64,000 bases of DNA from Pirellulales bacterium (GTDB lineage Bacteria; Planctomycetota; Planctomycetia; Pirellulales; DATAWG01): assembly GCA_036267355.1 (NCBI GenBank), contig DATAWG010000028.1, forward strand, positions 55,483 through 119,482. The letters are read 5' to 3'. How positions within the stretch are numbered: the first letter of the stretch is position 1; every line of letters begins with the position of its first letter. Positions 39,220 through 48,239 of this stretch are shown piece after piece. The notes beneath the pieces are model-generated. The model worked only from the letters and a program-made list of their open reading frames with translations, did not search any database and was not told the DNA's origin. Position numbers and translations under genes: made by a program.

Positions 39220-40214
39220 GGCCCACCTCCGCCGCTCGCCGGCGTTTTGGCGGCCGGCGCACTTGCGGCCGACAATCGATCGCGGACGTCTTTCGGCAAT
39301 TTGTCTTCATCCGCTTCCGGATAATGCTGGCTCAATTGCATGGCGCGAATGTAGGAGATGATTGCCCAACGGTCGCGTGGCGGCACCTGCGAAGCGTAGG
39401 ATGGCATCGAACCATAGCCGAGCGTGATCACGCGAAAAAAATGTCCGACCGGGGCGTTCCGCAGCCGTTCGACGTGGTACGACGGCGGCTGCGTGTAGCC
39501 CCGTTCGACGATCTTGCCGTGCCCCGTGCCGGCCGCATCGTGGCAAACGACGCAATAGATCATGAACCGGTCCCGGCCATGCTCGACCATCTGCTCGGTG
39601 ACGGGCGTCGGGAATTCATCGACCACGTCCTTGTAGCTTGCCAACTCGGCAGTAAGCACGGCCTGAGCGCCTCGCGCTTGGCGTGCGGCCGGAGGACTGG
39701 TTGTGGAGGAGCCGCCAGGCGTGGTTGGATTCGTGGATGCGCCGGGTGCGGCTCCGGGGATCGGCGCTTCCGGCGTCGCCGATCGGGGGCCTTCCGGCTC
39801 GAGCTTGTTCGATTCCGAAGTCGTTTCATTCGCGCCCATCACGGTCGGCGCCCGAGCCGCCTTGCTGCGGCCGGTGAACAGCGCCCAATCGGTGTGCAGA
39901 TGTCCGCGGGCCACCGTGCCGGCGACCGGCTCTCGGGCCGAGCCGGCGGCCTGGCCATAAACGGCCGGATCGAGCGGCTTGAGGCTCGGTTGATCGGCCA
40001 TTTTCTGCTGGCAACCGTTGAGCAAACAGAGAACCACTACCGCAATCCAGGGTCGAGGATGCGGTGCGAAAGCAGCGCGCGTACAGTAGCAAGCACACTC
40101 CGTGTGTCGTCTGCGCGGTGCGCGGCACCGCGCAACGAGCGGCACAAACGGCACACGGAGTGTGCCTGCTACGTTGGCCGCACGCAGCGTCGGCAGTCGA
40201 GGGTGGACGATCAT
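39216..40214 (-). CDS. actE: alternative complex III mono-heme cytochrome ActE
   Basis: 332 residues from the ATG at 40214, which overlaps the actD stop (ATGA). A lipoprotein signal (VVVLCLLNGC, lipid Cys 68) is unusually far from the start; residues about 14-43 are encoded by two family A palindromes. A Pro/Ala-rich linker leads to a cytochrome c domain with CVVCH (221-225) and GYGSMPSYASQ with the axial Met. It passes electrons from Act to the oxidase. No other in-frame start codon precedes the signal. Confidence 0.9.
   Translation of the reverse strand: MIVHPRLPTLRAANVAGTLRVPFVPLVARCRAPRRRHTECACYCTRAAFAPHPRPWIAVVVLCLLNGCQQKMADQPSLKPLDPAVYGQAAGSAREPVAGTVARGHLHTDWALFTGRSKAARAPTVMGANETTSESNKLEPEGPRSATPEAPIPGAAPGASTNPTTPGGSSTTSPPAARQARGAQAVLTAELASYKDVVDEFPTPVTEQMVEHGRDRFMIYCVVCHDAAGTGHGKIVERGYTQPPSYHVERLRNAPVGHFFRVITLGYGSMPSYASQVPPRDRWAIISYIRAMQLSQHYPEADEDKLPKDVRDRLSAASAPAAKTPASGGGGP
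40086..40173. repeat. inverted pair of family A palindromes inside actE
   Basis: Units at 40086-40115 (plus) and 40146-40173 (minus) in the actE N-terminal coding part. The reading frame stays open through both. Confidence 0.8.
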
Positions 40215-40969
40215 GTCGGCTGCTCTCCCACCTGCATTTCCGTGTGCGGCTGCGGCACGGTTCCTTCGAGCGCCGGTCCTTCAAGTTCCACGGGCGGCCC
40301 TAACTGGTCGCTCGGCACTTCGATCACTTCGCCGATATGCGCGAGCGAAAGCAGAAACCGCGCAGTCTCATCCCGATCGAATTTCGGATCGGCCGCTTCG
40401 ATACACAAAAAAAACCGCTCCTGGCTGGCCAACTCGAAACCGGGCACGTTGAACACCGGATGGTGCGGCCGCGGCAAGCCGTTCAAAAACAACATCGCGA
40501 AAAAAGCCGTGAAGGCCGCCACCAACACGAGCACCTCGAACGTGATCGGAATGAACACCGGCCAACTGTTGTACGGCCGACCGCCGACGTTCAGCGGATA
40601 GTCGATGCCCATCGAGTAATACTGCATGAAAAAGCCAAACGCCGCGCCCACCAGCCCGCCGAAGAAAACGATCGACGGAATCCAATTCCGCTTCAGGCCC
40701 AAGCACTGCGCCAATCCGCCCACGGGATAGGGCGTGTATGCATCCATCTCGCGGTAACCGGCGTTCCAAGCACTCCGCGTCGCCTCGAGGATCTTCGCCG
40801 GCTCGGCGAATTCGAGCATCAAGCCGTGCAATGCCAGGCCATGCACGCCGGATTCGCGCGCCGCGGAAGTCGGTGCGGGCGCCCCGGGCAGCGGCGCCTC
40901 GTGCAGCAAAGCTTCGCGATGCTCAGCTTCCTTTTCCGGCGATTCGCGAGATGGGCGTTTCTTGCTCAT
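40211..40969 (-). CDS. actD: alternative complex III subunit ActD (DUF3341)
   Basis: 252 residues. DUF3341 domain: MLEFAEPAKILEATRSAWNAGYREMDAYTPYPV, two TM helices (VFFGGLVGAAFGFFMQY and FEVLVLVAAFTAFFAMLFL), and PVFNVPGFELAS with a soluble C-terminus. Strong GAGGAGGG site before ATG 40969. Overlaps actC and actE by 4 bases each, so translation is coupled. Confidence 0.93.
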   Translation of the reverse strand: MSKKRPSRESPEKEAEHREALLHEAPLPGAPAPTSAARESGVHGLALHGLMLEFAEPAKILEATRSAWNAGYREMDAYTPYPVGGLAQCLGLKRNWIPSIVFFGGLVGAAFGFFMQYYSMGIDYPLNVGGRPYNSWPVFIPITFEVLVLVAAFTAFFAMLFLNGLPRPHHPVFNVPGFELASQERFFLCIEAADPKFDRDETARFLLSLAHIGEVIEVPSDQLGPPVELEGPALEGTVPQPHTEMQVGEQPT

Positions 40970-42378
40970 CGTCCCTCCTCATGCGCCAGTGAGCCGGGAA
41001 GCTGCGCTCGCAATTCCGCCATCGACAACATCGGCAGCGTGCGGGCGAACAGCAAAAACGCCACGCCAAACAACCCGATCGATCCGAAATACGTCAGATA
41101 GTCGTAAACCGTCGGCCGAAACATGCCCCACGACGACGGCAAATAATCGTGGTGCAAGCTTTGCGCGATGATCAGATACCGCTCGAGCCACATCCCCCAC
41201 AGCACGAACAGCGACACGATCGCCAGCACCCATTCGTTGCGGCGCAGCTTGGGGATCCAAAGAATTTGCGGCAGCAACACATTGCACCACACGATCGCCC
41301 ACGACACGCCCGCGTATTGCCCCCAGCCGATCAGGCGGTTGAAATATGTGTAGTGCTCGGCCCCCTCGTGGCCATACCACGACAGCGTCTGCTCGCTGAG
41401 ATAGCCGAACGAAGTGAGCAAGCTCGTGGTGAGCACGATCCGCCCCATCACTTCGAGATGCGCAATCTTGATGAATTCTTTCAGACCGTAGATATGGCGG
41501 ATCGCGATGCACAACAGCAGCACCATCGCGAATCCGGAAAAAATCGCCCCGGCCACGAAATACGGCGGAAACACCGTTTCGTGCCAGCCGGGCACGTTCG
41601 AGATGGCGAAATCCGAGCTCACCACCGAGTGCACCGAGATCACCAGCGGCGTGGCCAATCCGCCGAGCAGCAAATAGGCCGATTCGTAGCGATGCCAGTG
41701 CTTTGCCGAATTCCGCCAACCCATCGCCAGCATGCCGTAGATCATGCGCCGCCTTCCTGGGGCGCAGCGATCGCGCAGCGTCGCCAGATCGGGGATCATG
41801 CCCATGTACCAAAACACGAGCGAAACCAGGAAATACGTGCTCACCGCAAACACATCCCACACCAGCGCGCTGCGAAACTGCGGCCAGAGCCGCATCGTGT
41901 TGGGATATGGCAATAGCCAGTAAAAAAACCACGGCCGGCCCAAATGCAGCAGCGGAAAAATTCCGGCGCACATGATCGCGAAAATCGTCATCGCCTCGGC
42001 AATGCGATTGATCGACGTGCGCCATTTCTGATGCAACAGCAGCAAGATCGCGGAGATCAGCGTGCCGGCATGGCCGATCCCGACCCACCACACGAAATCC
42101 GTGATCGTCCAACTCCAGGCCACGGGAATATCGATGCCCCAGATGCCGATCCCCTCGATCAGCAGATAGATAATGACGCCGCCAAAGATCATCAGCAGAA
42201 GGCTGGCGAAGCCGAAGGAGGTGAGAAACCCCCATCCGGTCGGACGCACGAGCACGATGTCGCTGATCTGGCCGGTCAGCGAGCCCATCGTGTGGCCGCG
42301 CGCCACGTAGTCGGGCGTGGCGGGATTCAGGCCCTCGCTCGGCAGTTGCGGCGGAGCTAGTATGCGTTGCTCGTCCAT
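40966..42378 (-). CDS. actC: alternative complex III subunit ActC (NrfD/PsrC family)
   Basis: 470 residues, a polytopic NrfD-like quinol-binding subunit with about ten TM helices. Motifs: GIDIPVAWSWTITDFVWWVGIGHAGTLISAIL, RTSINRIAEAMTIFAIMCAGIFPLLHLGRPWFFYW and SVVSSDFAISNVPGWHETVFPPYFVAGAI, which are typical of ActC. Located between actB (79-base gap) and actD (4-base overlap). Confidence 0.95.
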   Translation of the reverse strand: MDEQRILAPPQLPSEGLNPATPDYVARGHTMGSLTGQISDIVLVRPTGWGFLTSFGFASLLLMIFGGVIIYLLIEGIGIWGIDIPVAWSWTITDFVWWVGIGHAGTLISAILLLLHQKWRTSINRIAEAMTIFAIMCAGIFPLLHLGRPWFFYWLLPYPNTMRLWPQFRSALVWDVFAVSTYFLVSLVFWYMGMIPDLATLRDRCAPGRRRMIYGMLAMGWRNSAKHWHRYESAYLLLGGLATPLVISVHSVVSSDFAISNVPGWHETVFPPYFVAGAIFSGFAMVLLLCIAIRHIYGLKEFIKIAHLEVMGRIVLTTSLLTSFGYLSEQTLSWYGHEGAEHYTYFNRLIGWGQYAGVSWAIVWCNVLLPQILWIPKLRRNEWVLAIVSLFVLWGMWLERYLIIAQSLHHDYLPSSWGMFRPTVYDYLTYFGSIGLFGVAFLLFARTLPMLSMAELRAQLPGSLAHEEGR

Positions 42379-42457
42379 TTCGTTCGTGCGCGGTTAACGT
42401 CTTGATCAATGGCTGCCATGCCCACGTAAGGCCGTGGACAGGGCGCCCGTTCGTTCG

Positions 42458-45400
42458 TTATCCGATCTCCGGATTCGGGTTCCGCAGTTCGGCCAGATAC
42501 GTCGTGCGCGGGTTCGTGTTCAAGTCTTCCAAAAGCGAATAATCGAGCGGCAGGCTTTTGGCGTGTGTCACCTTGGCGGCCGGGTCGTTCATGTTGCCGA
42601 ACACAATCGCTTGCGTCGGGCAAGCCGCCTGACAAGCCGTCAGCACTTCGCCGTCGGCGAGCTTTCGATGCTGCGTTTCCGCTCCGATTTCGCCTTCGCG
42701 AATCCGCTGCACGCAATACGAACATTTCTCCATCACGCCCCGGGAGCGGACCGTCACATCGGGGTTGTATTGCATCCGCCGCTCGGGGCTTTCGAAATCG
42801 GCGTAGAACAAAAAGTTGAAGCGGCGGACTTTGTATGGGCAGTTGTTCGAGCAGAACCGCGTGCCGACGCAACGGTTGTAGATCATCTCATTCAGCCCAT
42901 CGGGGCTATGCACCGTTGCCGCGACTGGGCAAACATATTCGCACGGTGCGTTTTCGCAGTGCATGCAGGGGAGCGGTTGGAAATGAAATTCGTCGGGGGC
43001 CTCGGGCGATCCGCTGATGTAGCGATCGACGCGGATCCAATGCATTTCCCGCCCGCGCGACACCTCGTCTTTCCCCACCACCGGAATGTTGTTTTCCGCT
43101 TGGCAAGCGACGACGCACGCATTGCAGCCGATGCACGATGTGAGATCGATCGACATGCCCCACTTGTGCATCGGCGGCTCGTCGGCAAAGGGGCCATAGA
43201 GGGCCAGCGGCGGCTCGATCCCTTTTTGGCGCTCGGTGTTGGCCGATGGATGCTCCGCGGGCGGGAACAGCTTCAACCCATGCTCGGCGGCATTGGCTTT
43301 GTTCGAGCCACTCTCCGCAGCGGGGTTTTTCTGAAATTCGCCGAGCGATAGCGAGCGAACCGGCGCTCGCTCTTCCATGCTATGGTGCGCTTGCGTGCAG
43401 GCGACAAGCTCAGTGCCCCCGGTGCCCACGACTTCCACTCCACCGGCGAACCAAAGCGCGTTGCTGCTGCGCAGCGGATAGGCATTGAAACCGACCGACT
43501 CGCCCGGCATGCCGCCGACTCGGCCGGCATATTCGCGGCCGTAGCCGAGATACACCGTGACGGTGTCGTCGGCATGGCCCGGCATGATCCACAGCGGAGC
43601 CGTCATGTTCCGATCGCCGGTCCGCAATTCCACGACGGGCATATAGTATCCGCCATGCTCGCCTCCATGAGCATATTTGCCTTGGCCAAGGCCGAGCCGC
43701 TCGGCGGTCGCGGGGCTCATCATGGCGGCATTGCCCCAGGTTAATTTTGAAATCGGCTTTGGCAGTTCCTGCAGCCAGCCGTTGTTGGCAAACCGGCCGT
43801 CGTAAATCGACGGATCGGGCGTAAACACCAATTCCAGTTCGCCTGTCGTTTTGCCGCCAGCGTTGGCCGGCGCGGAAACGGCCCCGGACGCGGCTGCCGC
43901 ACTGGCAGCGCTTGACGGAGCGCCGGCGGCCAAATGCTCTTGCCAATTCGAGGCCAGCGAAACACTTTTCGCAGCGGCGCGCGAGCCCGCAACGACGCCG
44001 TCGTGCAAGGCGGTTTGCCAGCGGGCTTCGAAATCGCCGGCGCTCTGCTCCGGTTGCCATTGCTGCTGCCAATTGTCGCGCACGATTCCCTGGCCGGGGA
44101 TTTCGCGCAGATCGGTGAATAGCCCCAACACTTCATGCACCGAACGGCCGCCGTGCAACGGCTCGATCATCGGTTGCACGATCGACGCCGTTCCGTCGTG
44201 CGCTCGCGTGTCGGACCATGCTTCGAGGAAATGGGCCTCGGGAAGATGCCAGTGGCAGAGCCGGGCCGTTTCGTCCTCATACAGGCCCAAATGAATCCGC
44301 TGCCGCACTTTTTCCAATTGCGCGACCAGTGGAATATCGGCCGGCGCGGTCAGCACCGGGTTGCCGCCGAGCACCAGCAAGCAATCCACTTCGCCGCGGC
44401 CGCAGGCGTCGGTCAATTCGCGGAGCGATTGAGTGCGATCGACCGGCCGGGCCTCGATCGGCTCGATGTATTCAACCGTCTTGCCGACATTGCCAAGATG
44501 ATCGTTCATCGCGTAGGCAAGCAAATGCACCGCCGCCGGCTGCCGATCGCCGGCGATCACGAGCGAAGTGCCATGATGTGCATTGAGATCCTTGGCCACG
44601 GCGGCGATCCAAGCGGCATGATCGCCTTGCGCGACAGTGCCGGCCGCCGCATTGCCGAGCGAGAGCCCGACGGCTGCCGCCAGTTGCCGGGCGAGCGGCT
44701 CGATCTCGCGGCCCTTGATCGCCAGCCGATGATCGGCCTTGGCCCCCGTGCAACTCACGCCGGTTTCGACGACATAAAGCCGGTTCATCTCCGAACCTGT
44801 TGCATCGCCCTCTGGCCGCCCCGTCGCGCCCGATTTTGCGCGAACCGGCGCCCGCCGCCGCGCTATGAAATCGCCTGCATTCCGCAAATGGCCGGGGCCG
44901 CTGACCAGAAAATCGGAGTCCAGCGAAACGACCCTGTCGGCCTGCGTGAAATCGTAGCGCGGGATCACCGGTTCGCCGAAGGCCCGGCGCGCCGCCTGAT
45001 AAGCCGTGTCGCGATTGATCGCTTCGTAGATATGCCACTTCGCCTCGGGAAATTGCCGCAGCAACGTTTCGATCTGTCGGCGGAGGGTGGGCGACACGAC
45101 CGCTTCGGTCAACAGCCGCAGCCCTGCGCCGCGCCCTTGGCGCTGGCTCTCGACAACTTGCCGGATGGCCGCGGCCGCGTCGGCCCAAGTGCGCGCCTGC
45201 CCACGCTCGCGGACCGTCTGCGAGCGATCGGGATCGTAGAGTTCGAGCACGGCCGCCTGGTGCAGCGGGCTGGTTGTGCCGCGGCTGGCGGGGTGTTCGG
45301 GATTGCCTTCGATTTTGGTGGGTCGCCCCAGATGCGTTTCCACGAGCAAACCGACCGCGGCCCCGTCGAGCGTCATCGCCGTGGCATAGAACAGTGGCTT

Positions 45401-45703
45401 GCCGGGAATGATGTCTTCCGGCTGCCGCACGTAGGGGACGATCTCTTTGGTGGGCGCCGGTTTCACCGAGCAGCCGCCCACCCCGGCCAGCGCCAGCGAG
45501 GCGCCCATCAGCGTGAGAAATTTTCGCCGGTTGACCGGATCGAAAGCGACATGGATCTGGCTGGCGAATTCACGCTCGACCATTTGGCGGAATTCTGCGG
45601 TCTCGCTTAGTTCTTCGAGGCTGCGCCAATAGCGCCGCCCGGCGCTAACCGCGGAGTCCGCGGCCGGCGGCATTCCAGAACTAAGATCCTTGCGGCAACT
45701 CAT
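42458..45703 (-). CDS. actB: alternative complex III iron-sulfur subunit ActB, TAT-variant type
   Basis: 1081 residues from ATG 45703; a TTG at 45718 adds five residues. An N-terminal leader of about 55 residues precedes the twin-Arg signal (NRRKFLTLMGASLALAG), the extended TAT arrangement known for planctomycete ActB. A molybdopterin-oxidoreductase-like domain, probably without cofactor as in other ActB proteins, is followed by a ferredoxin-type domain with Cys clusters CIGCNACVVAC (from 857), CMHCENAPCEYVC, CSNNC, CSYC and CQAAC. Carries electrons from quinol to ActA/ActE hemes. Confidence 0.94.
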   Translation of the reverse strand: MSCRKDLSSGMPPAADSAVSAGRRYWRSLEELSETAEFRQMVEREFASQIHVAFDPVNRRKFLTLMGASLALAGVGGCSVKPAPTKEIVPYVRQPEDIIPGKPLFYATAMTLDGAAVGLLVETHLGRPTKIEGNPEHPASRGTTSPLHQAAVLELYDPDRSQTVRERGQARTWADAAAAIRQVVESQRQGRGAGLRLLTEAVVSPTLRRQIETLLRQFPEAKWHIYEAINRDTAYQAARRAFGEPVIPRYDFTQADRVVSLDSDFLVSGPGHLRNAGDFIARRRAPVRAKSGATGRPEGDATGSEMNRLYVVETGVSCTGAKADHRLAIKGREIEPLARQLAAAVGLSLGNAAAGTVAQGDHAAWIAAVAKDLNAHHGTSLVIAGDRQPAAVHLLAYAMNDHLGNVGKTVEYIEPIEARPVDRTQSLRELTDACGRGEVDCLLVLGGNPVLTAPADIPLVAQLEKVRQRIHLGLYEDETARLCHWHLPEAHFLEAWSDTRAHDGTASIVQPMIEPLHGGRSVHEVLGLFTDLREIPGQGIVRDNWQQQWQPEQSAGDFEARWQTALHDGVVAGSRAAAKSVSLASNWQEHLAAGAPSSAASAAAASGAVSAPANAGGKTTGELELVFTPDPSIYDGRFANNGWLQELPKPISKLTWGNAAMMSPATAERLGLGQGKYAHGGEHGGYYMPVVELRTGDRNMTAPLWIMPGHADDTVTVYLGYGREYAGRVGGMPGESVGFNAYPLRSSNALWFAGGVEVVGTGGTELVACTQAHHSMEERAPVRSLSLGEFQKNPAAESGSNKANAAEHGLKLFPPAEHPSANTERQKGIEPPLALYGPFADEPPMHKWGMSIDLTSCIGCNACVVACQAENNIPVVGKDEVSRGREMHWIRVDRYISGSPEAPDEFHFQPLPCMHCENAPCEYVCPVAATVHSPDGLNEMIYNRCVGTRFCSNNCPYKVRRFNFLFYADFESPERRMQYNPDVTVRSRGVMEKCSYCVQRIREGEIGAETQHRKLADGEVLTACQAACPTQAIVFGNMNDPAAKVTHAKSLPLDYSLLEDLNTNPRTTYLAELRNPNPEIG

Positions 45704-45740
45704 CGGTCGGATTTCCAACGGTTCGAAGTGGCCGCAGTCC

Positions 45741-45827
45741 GTGAAAGAATGGGGACGGGCACCTCACGGCAACCCGTTCTTGCGGCATCTCGCGGTTTGG
45801 GTTCGGAACCGGTCCCCATTTTTTCAC
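45741..45827. repeat. palindromic repeat, family D, copy 2
   Basis: GTGAAAGAATGGGGAC and GGTCCCCATTTTTTCAC enclose about 55 bases with GGGCACCTCACGG. Same design as 26271-26361. Confidence 0.8.
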
Positions 45828-45844
45828 TCGCCCCTCGCCCTTGC

Positions 45845-45895
45845 TTCACTGACCCCTGACCTCTGACCTCTGACCCCTGACCTCTGGCCCCTGCT
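45845..45895. repeat. short tandem repeat CTGACCC/CTGACCT
   Basis: Roughly five units of TGACCCC or TGACCTC follow each other. Common in planctomycete intergenic DNA; no function inferred. Confidence 0.7.
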
Positions 45896-45897
45896 CT

Positions 45898-46557
45898 TCA
45901 CCTGTGGCACGTCGTGCAGTTGGTGATCTCCAGCGGCGATTTCACGCCATATTCCTCGACCAACCGCCGGCCCAGTTCGAGCTGATCGTCCGGCTGTTGA
46001 TAACGCATGTTGAACACTTCACCGCGCGGCCGGATGTTCTTTGCCGGATTACGGTGGCAATCGAGACACCAATCCATCAGCAGCGTCGGCTCTTGATAGG
46101 TCAGCGGCATGTTGTCGATCTGGCCGTGGCAGCTTGAACAGCCGATTCCCTTTTGCACATGGATGTGGTGATCGAAATAAACGAAGCCAGGCAGATTGTA
46201 GACGCGATGCCACTCGATTGGCCGATTCGCGCGGTAACTGGCCCGCACCGGTTCGAGCATCTGGCTGCCGACCCACATTTGCGAATGGCAATTCATGCAG
46301 ATTTCGGTGGCCGGCAACCCGGCGAACGACGACTTCTCCACCGATGTGTGGCAATAGCGGCAATCGATTCCCAGCACGCCCACATGATGTTGATGGCTGA
46401 ATGGAACCGGTTGCTCGCGCATCACGCCGGCATTCGTGCCGTACGACGAGTGCGAATACATCAGGCAGAACCACGTGAACAGCGGCAATCCGAAGGCGCC
46501 GGCGATGATCGTCAGCCGCGCCAAATAGTTCGTCTGCTGAGGAAAGAGCTGCGCCAC
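45898..46557 (-). CDS. actA: alternative complex III penta-heme cytochrome ActA
   Basis: 219 residues, GTG start at 46557. A single TM helix (LTIIAGAFGLPLFTWFCLMY) anchors a cytochrome c domain with five CxxCH sites: CRYCH, CMNCH, CSSCH, CLDCH and CTTCH. It is the first gene of the act-cox operon. Receives electrons from ActB. Confidence 0.94.
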   Translation of the reverse strand: MAQLFPQQTNYLARLTIIAGAFGLPLFTWFCLMYSHSSYGTNAGVMREQPVPFSHQHHVGVLGIDCRYCHTSVEKSSFAGLPATEICMNCHSQMWVGSQMLEPVRASYRANRPIEWHRVYNLPGFVYFDHHIHVQKGIGCSSCHGQIDNMPLTYQEPTLLMDWCLDCHRNPAKNIRPRGEVFNMRYQQPDDQLELGRRLVEEYGVKSPLEITNCTTCHR

Positions 46558-47075
46558 TGGCTTGGTCCACCATGCCGCGTTCCGATACTAGCCCGAAGCA
46601 TTTAGCGCAGGAGGACGGGGGCCAAACGCCGAAGGTTTCTTCGACGCCACCGACCGCCGGGTCATGAAGGGGAAGCATCTTTCGTCCGGTCGCAACCGCG
46701 CGCAAAAACACCGCTCCACGATTTCATTGGCGTGCGGCTGGAAATCACTCAAGCCAACTTTGCCGCCGCTGGCAGAGCAATTGACGTACCGCGAATGGCA
46801 GGCGACCACGCCCCAAGCCCGCAACGCAAAAACGTGGCGCCGCAAGCAGCGGACTCTGCGATCTTGGTGCCAAATGCCCCATGCTGAACGCGCATGACGC
46901 AGTAGCATACTAAACCCCGAATGGGGAGTCAGACCTCCGCTCCGAAACAAGCTTCGGCAACCGAACCCGTAGTATTTCGTAAATATTTGACACCCATTTT
47001 TCTTGCATCGCGATTGGCCAAGTGTTAGGTTCACAGTCGGCAGGGTGATGGGCCAAGTCTCAGAAGGAGAGAGGC
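46558..47075. other. divergent intergenic region upstream of actA and the SHD1 gene
   Basis: About 520 bases with no supported gene. The promoter of the actA-coxD operon should lie in the left half. A TTGACA at 46987-46992 could be a -35 box for the plus-strand SHD1 gene, although no good -10 follows at 17 bases. No hairpin of note. Confidence 0.45.
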
Positions 47076-47984
47076 ATGAGACGCTTTGCACTCTTCGCAT
47101 GTTTTCTTTTGCCGACAGCGACGCTCGTTGCCGCGCCGCGTGGCCCGGGCGTTTCCCGCGGTGGCGGCGCTGTGGGTCATTCCTCGGTGCGCAGCAATTC
47201 AAGCGGGCGAACTCGATCCTCGGCTGGAGCCAGTTCGCGATCCGTTCGCCAATCGACGAGCACTACATCGAGCACCAGCAGTGGCTCCTCTTCGTCGGGC
47301 TCCGGCATGTGCGCCGGCTCGACAACTGGCTCCTCCACCGGCACATCAAGCGGCACATCAAGCTCGCTGGCCAAAAGCCTCGGCAACAGCCGCATTTCGA
47401 TCACCGGCTCGTCGGGCACGACTAGCGCGACGGGCAGCAACTCCACGGGCAGTTCGATGACCGGCGGATGCATGAACTCGGGCACGAACGGCTCGGGCAG
47501 CAACGTTTCGGCATCGCTCGGAACGATCGGCTTTGGCGGCACCGCAGTGGGTTTCGGTTACAGCGGCTATGGCGTTGGCAACTATGCCTACAACGGATAC
47601 GGCGGCAACAACGGTGGATTCAATGCGAATGGTTCCGGCAATGCGAACATGGCAAATGGCCAAGCCGCTGGCGGCGGAAATAATCCGCTCGTCAAATTCA
47701 ATCCGCAAGCGGCTCAGCAGCCGCAACCCAATGTGGCGGCCACCGACGCACCGAATTCGCCCCCGCTCGATCTCCCGGCCCGAAACTGGACCAGCTCCGA
47801 AGGCGACATGGTTCTCGAAGGCAAATTCGTCGGCGTGCTGGATGGCAATGTTGTCGTGCGAAAATCGAGCGGCGGCATCACGCTTCTATCGCTCGCCAAT
47901 TTAAGCGACGGCGATCGAGAATACGTTTCGAGCGTTGCCGGCCACAAAGCGCCGTCCGCCGAAGTGGCCGCCGATTCGCAGTAA
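47076..47984 (+). CDS. secreted Ser/Gly-rich protein with SHD1 domain
   Basis: 302 residues with a signal peptide (RRFALFACFLLPTATLVAA) and a good GAAGGAGAGAGG site. Residues about 25-180 are Ser, Gly and Thr repeats; then a Gly/Asn/Tyr-rich part (YSGYGVGNYAYNGYGG). Residues about 237-288 form an SHD1 (SLA1 homology 1-like) domain: RNWTSSEGDMVLEGKFVGV, then VVRKSSGGITLLSLANLSDGDREYV. SHD1 domains are common in exported planctomycete proteins; the role is unclear, maybe cell-surface binding. Confidence 0.75.
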   Translation: MRRFALFACFLLPTATLVAAPRGPGVSRGGGAVGHSSVRSNSSGRTRSSAGASSRSVRQSTSTTSSTSSGSSSSGSGMCAGSTTGSSTGTSSGTSSSLAKSLGNSRISITGSSGTTSATGSNSTGSSMTGGCMNSGTNGSGSNVSASLGTIGFGGTAVGFGYSGYGVGNYAYNGYGGNNGGFNANGSGNANMANGQAAGGGNNPLVKFNPQAAQQPQPNVAATDAPNSPPLDLPARNWTSSEGDMVLEGKFVGVLDGNVVVRKSSGGITLLSLANLSDGDREYVSSVAGHKAPSAEVAADSQ

Positions 47985-48040
47985 GCCTGCGAAGCGACCA
48001 ACCCGTTGAGCCCCGCTGGCAACGCCTTTTTCGTAAGCGT

Positions 48041-48193
48041 GTGCCACTGGCAAGCGCAGTCTGCCAGTGCGAACTGCCCAATCCGGCGTCGCTCTGAATC
48101 TCAGCCCAGTCGCTTCCACGTCTGAGGGTCGGTCGCGGCGGTTCGACGTCCTGTGTGGCGCACACTGGCCGACTGCGCTTGCCAGTGGCACAC
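48041..48193. repeat. inverted pair of family B palindromes
   Basis: Units at 48041-48069 and 48161-48193 face each other between two convergent genes (stops 47984 and 48240). Each contains CACTGGCAAGCGCAG or its complement. Good position for a bidirectional terminator. Confidence 0.8.
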
Positions 48194-48239
48194 GATTTAC
48201 AGAGCCGGACTGGACCACTCCAATGGCGCACGGCTCTGG

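Larger units (their letters stand above)
45704..45897. other. actB-actA gap with repeats
   Basis: No gene. Holds family D palindrome at 45741-45827 and a tandem array of CTGACCCCTGACCTCTGA units at 45845-45895. Confidence 0.7.

Noticed and set aside
44135-45610. 491-residue plus-strand frame opposite actB
   Set aside because: Antisense shadow with Arg/Gln-rich composition and no motifs.
42458-45703. active molybdenum enzyme
   Set aside because: Gene order and cysteine pattern are those of ActB, in which the molybdopterin domain is known to lack cofactor.
46588-47202. 204-residue frame in the actA-SHD1 gap
   Set aside because: Overlaps the start of the SHD1 gene, has no domain or ribosome site, and odd composition.
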